From positions 1-5,793 of the forward strand of contig JALOSN010000133.1 in the NCBI GenBank assembly GCA_025458415.1: a DNA stretch of 5,793 nucleotides, given 5' to 3'. Positions 4,615 through 5,793 of this stretch are shown here, piece by piece. The translations under genes were made by a program, and so were the position numbers. This DNA is from Hydrogenophaga sp. (GTDB taxonomy: Bacteria > Pseudomonadota > Gammaproteobacteria > Burkholderiales > Burkholderiaceae_C). Under the pieces are notes generated by a model. The model was not told the origin of the DNA. It did not search any database and was given only the letters and a program-made list of their open reading frames with translations. Each line of letters begins with the position of its first letter. Position 1 is the stretch's first letter.

Positions 4615-5793
4615 ATGGCCGACAAGAAAGCCGCTTCGAGTGAAAAGGCTCTTTACTGCTCCTTCTGCGGCAAGAGCCAGCACGAGGTCAAGAAGCTGAT
4701 CGCCGGCCCATCGGTGTTCATCTGTGACGAGTGCATCGATCTCTGCAACGACATCATCCGCGATGAACTGCCCGGCCTTGAGTCGGTCAAGCCCCAGGGG
4801 GATGACCTGCCCACGCCGGCGGAGCTGAAGTCCAACCTCGACAACTACGTTATCGGTCAGGAGGGCGCCAAGCGGGCCCTGGCGGTCGCGGTCTACAACC
4901 ATTACAAGCGCCTGCGCCACAAGCAGGCAGCGCGCAAGGACGACGTCGAGCTGACCAAGAGCAACATCCTGCTGATCGGTCCGACCGGCTCCGGCAAGAC
5001 ATTGCTGGCCCAGACGATGGCGCGCATGCTCAATGTGCCCTTCGTCATGGCCGATGCCACCACCCTCACCGAAGCCGGCTACGTGGGTGAGGATGTCGAG
5101 AACATCGTGGCCAAGCTGCTGCAGAGCTGCAACTACGACGTCGAGCGCGCCCAGCAGGGCATCGTCTACATCGACGAGATCGACAAGATCACACGCAAGT
5201 CGGACAACCCGTCCATCACGCGCGATGTCTCGGGCGAAGGCGTGCAACAGGCCCTGCTCAAGCTGGTTGAAGGCACCATGGCCAGTGTGCCGCCCCAGGG
5301 TGGCCGCAAGCACCCCAACCAGGATTTCCTCCAGGTGGACACCACGAACATCCTTTTCATCTGCGGTGGCGCCTTCGCGGGTCTGGAAAAGATCATCGAG
5401 AGCCGCACCGAGGATTCGGGCATGGGCTTCGGTGCCGTGGTGCGCAGCAAACAGCAGCGCAGCCTGAGCGAATCCTTCCAGGAGATCGAGCCCGAAGACC
5501 TGATCAAGTTCGGCCTGATTCCCGAGCTGGTCGGTCGCCTGCCGGTGATTGCCAGCCTGGCCGAGCTCAGCGAGGACGCCCTGGTCGAAATCCTGACCGC
5601 GCCCAAGAATGCCGTGGTCAAACAGTACGCCAAGCTCCTGTCCATGGAAGGAGCCGAACTGGAAGTTCGTCCGGCGGCGCTGAAGGCCATCGCACGCAAG
5701 GCGCTGGCGCGCAAGACCGGTGCACGTGGACTGAGGTCGATCCTGGAAAACGCCCTGATCGACACCATGTTTGAACTCCCGGGCATGAGCAAT
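4615..5793 (+). CDS. clpX: ATP-dependent Clp protease ATP-binding subunit ClpX, 3' end cut by window
   Basis: ClpX is the hexameric AAA+ unfoldase that recognises tagged substrates (for example ssrA tails), unfolds them and threads them into ClpP. The window holds 393 codons; the family is about 420-425, so roughly 30 residues are missing at the right edge. The N-terminal zinc-binding domain has Cys15, Cys18, Cys37 and Cys40. Walker A is GPTGSGKT (122-129), Walker B is IVYIDEID (183-190), pore loop 1 is GYVG (155-158) and the RKH motif is 231-233. The arginine finger is in GRLPV (Arg308) and sensor 2 in GARGLRS (Arg371 or nearby). The ClpP-docking tripeptide, usually IGF, is Met-Gly-Phe at 270-272. 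ATG 4615 is the only plausible start, since an in-frame stop lies at 4564-4566 and no start codon falls between. Its Shine-Dalgarno sequence is weak. Identification is secure. Confidence 0.98.
   Translation, partial: MADKKAASSEKALYCSFCGKSQHEVKKLIAGPSVFICDECIDLCNDIIRDELPGLESVKPQGDDLPTPAELKSNLDNYVIGQEGAKRALAVAVYNHYKRLRHKQAARKDDVELTKSNILLIGPTGSGKTLLAQTMARMLNVPFVMADATTLTEAGYVGEDVENIVAKLLQSCNYDVERAQQGIVYIDEIDKITRKSDNPSITRDVSGEGVQQALLKLVEGTMASVPPQGGRKHPNQDFLQVDTTNILFICGGAFAGLEKIIESRTEDSGMGFGAVVRSKQQRSLSESFQEIEPEDLIKFGLIPELVGRLPVIASLAELSEDALVEILTAPKNAVVKQYAKLLSMEGAELEVRPAALKAIARKALARKTGARGLRSILENALIDTMFELPGMSN

Noticed and set aside
4447..5313. 288-codon open frame on the minus strand opposite clpX
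   Set aside because: It is antisense to a secure clpX reading with all its motifs. It is Leu/Asp/Val-rich, and I recognise no domain.

Overview
The window reads as a stretch of chromosome from a GC-rich betaproteobacterium, most likely in the Burkholderiales. This rests on the order tRNA-Leu, tig, clpP, clpX, which I recall as conserved in that group (usually followed by lon), and on the look of the proteins. I cannot name a genus. All genes are on the + strand, and there is no intergenic stretch longer than about 150 bases outside the tRNA region.

Left part (1 to 2098): the 3' part of a fused TRAP-transporter permease enters from the left edge. It is followed, with an ATGA stop/start overlap at 1448-1451, by a 216-residue Asp/Glu racemase-like protein. 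The permease appears damaged. A conserved block of about 25 residues is missing in frame near 836-841, and a frameshift near 1076-1080 moves the coding frame for the C-terminal domain. Because the original frame has no stop, it runs on into the racemase frame and makes a misleading 696-codon open frame (8-2098).

Middle (2095 to 2289): a likely sigma-70 promoter overlaps the racemase stop codon and drives a tRNA-Leu with anticodon UAG and encoded CCA (2203-2289). A 14-base perfect palindrome begins on the CCA.

Right part (2361 to 5793): three housekeeping protein-quality genes follow. Trigger factor (tig) folds nascent chains at the ribosome exit and ends in a strong intrinsic terminator (3699-3727). 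ClpP is the serine protease chamber. ClpX is the AAA+ unfoldase that feeds ClpP, and it runs off the right edge with roughly 30 residues missing. The 139-base clpP-clpX gap holds a possible 25-codon ORF with a good ribosome site, a GC hairpin and a candidate promoter, so clpX may have some control of its own.

I saw no mobile element, CRISPR array or defence system, and nothing I would call a new system. The most informative oddities are the two lesions in the permease, the accidental permease-racemase frame fusion, and the small ORF and hairpin between clpP and clpX.
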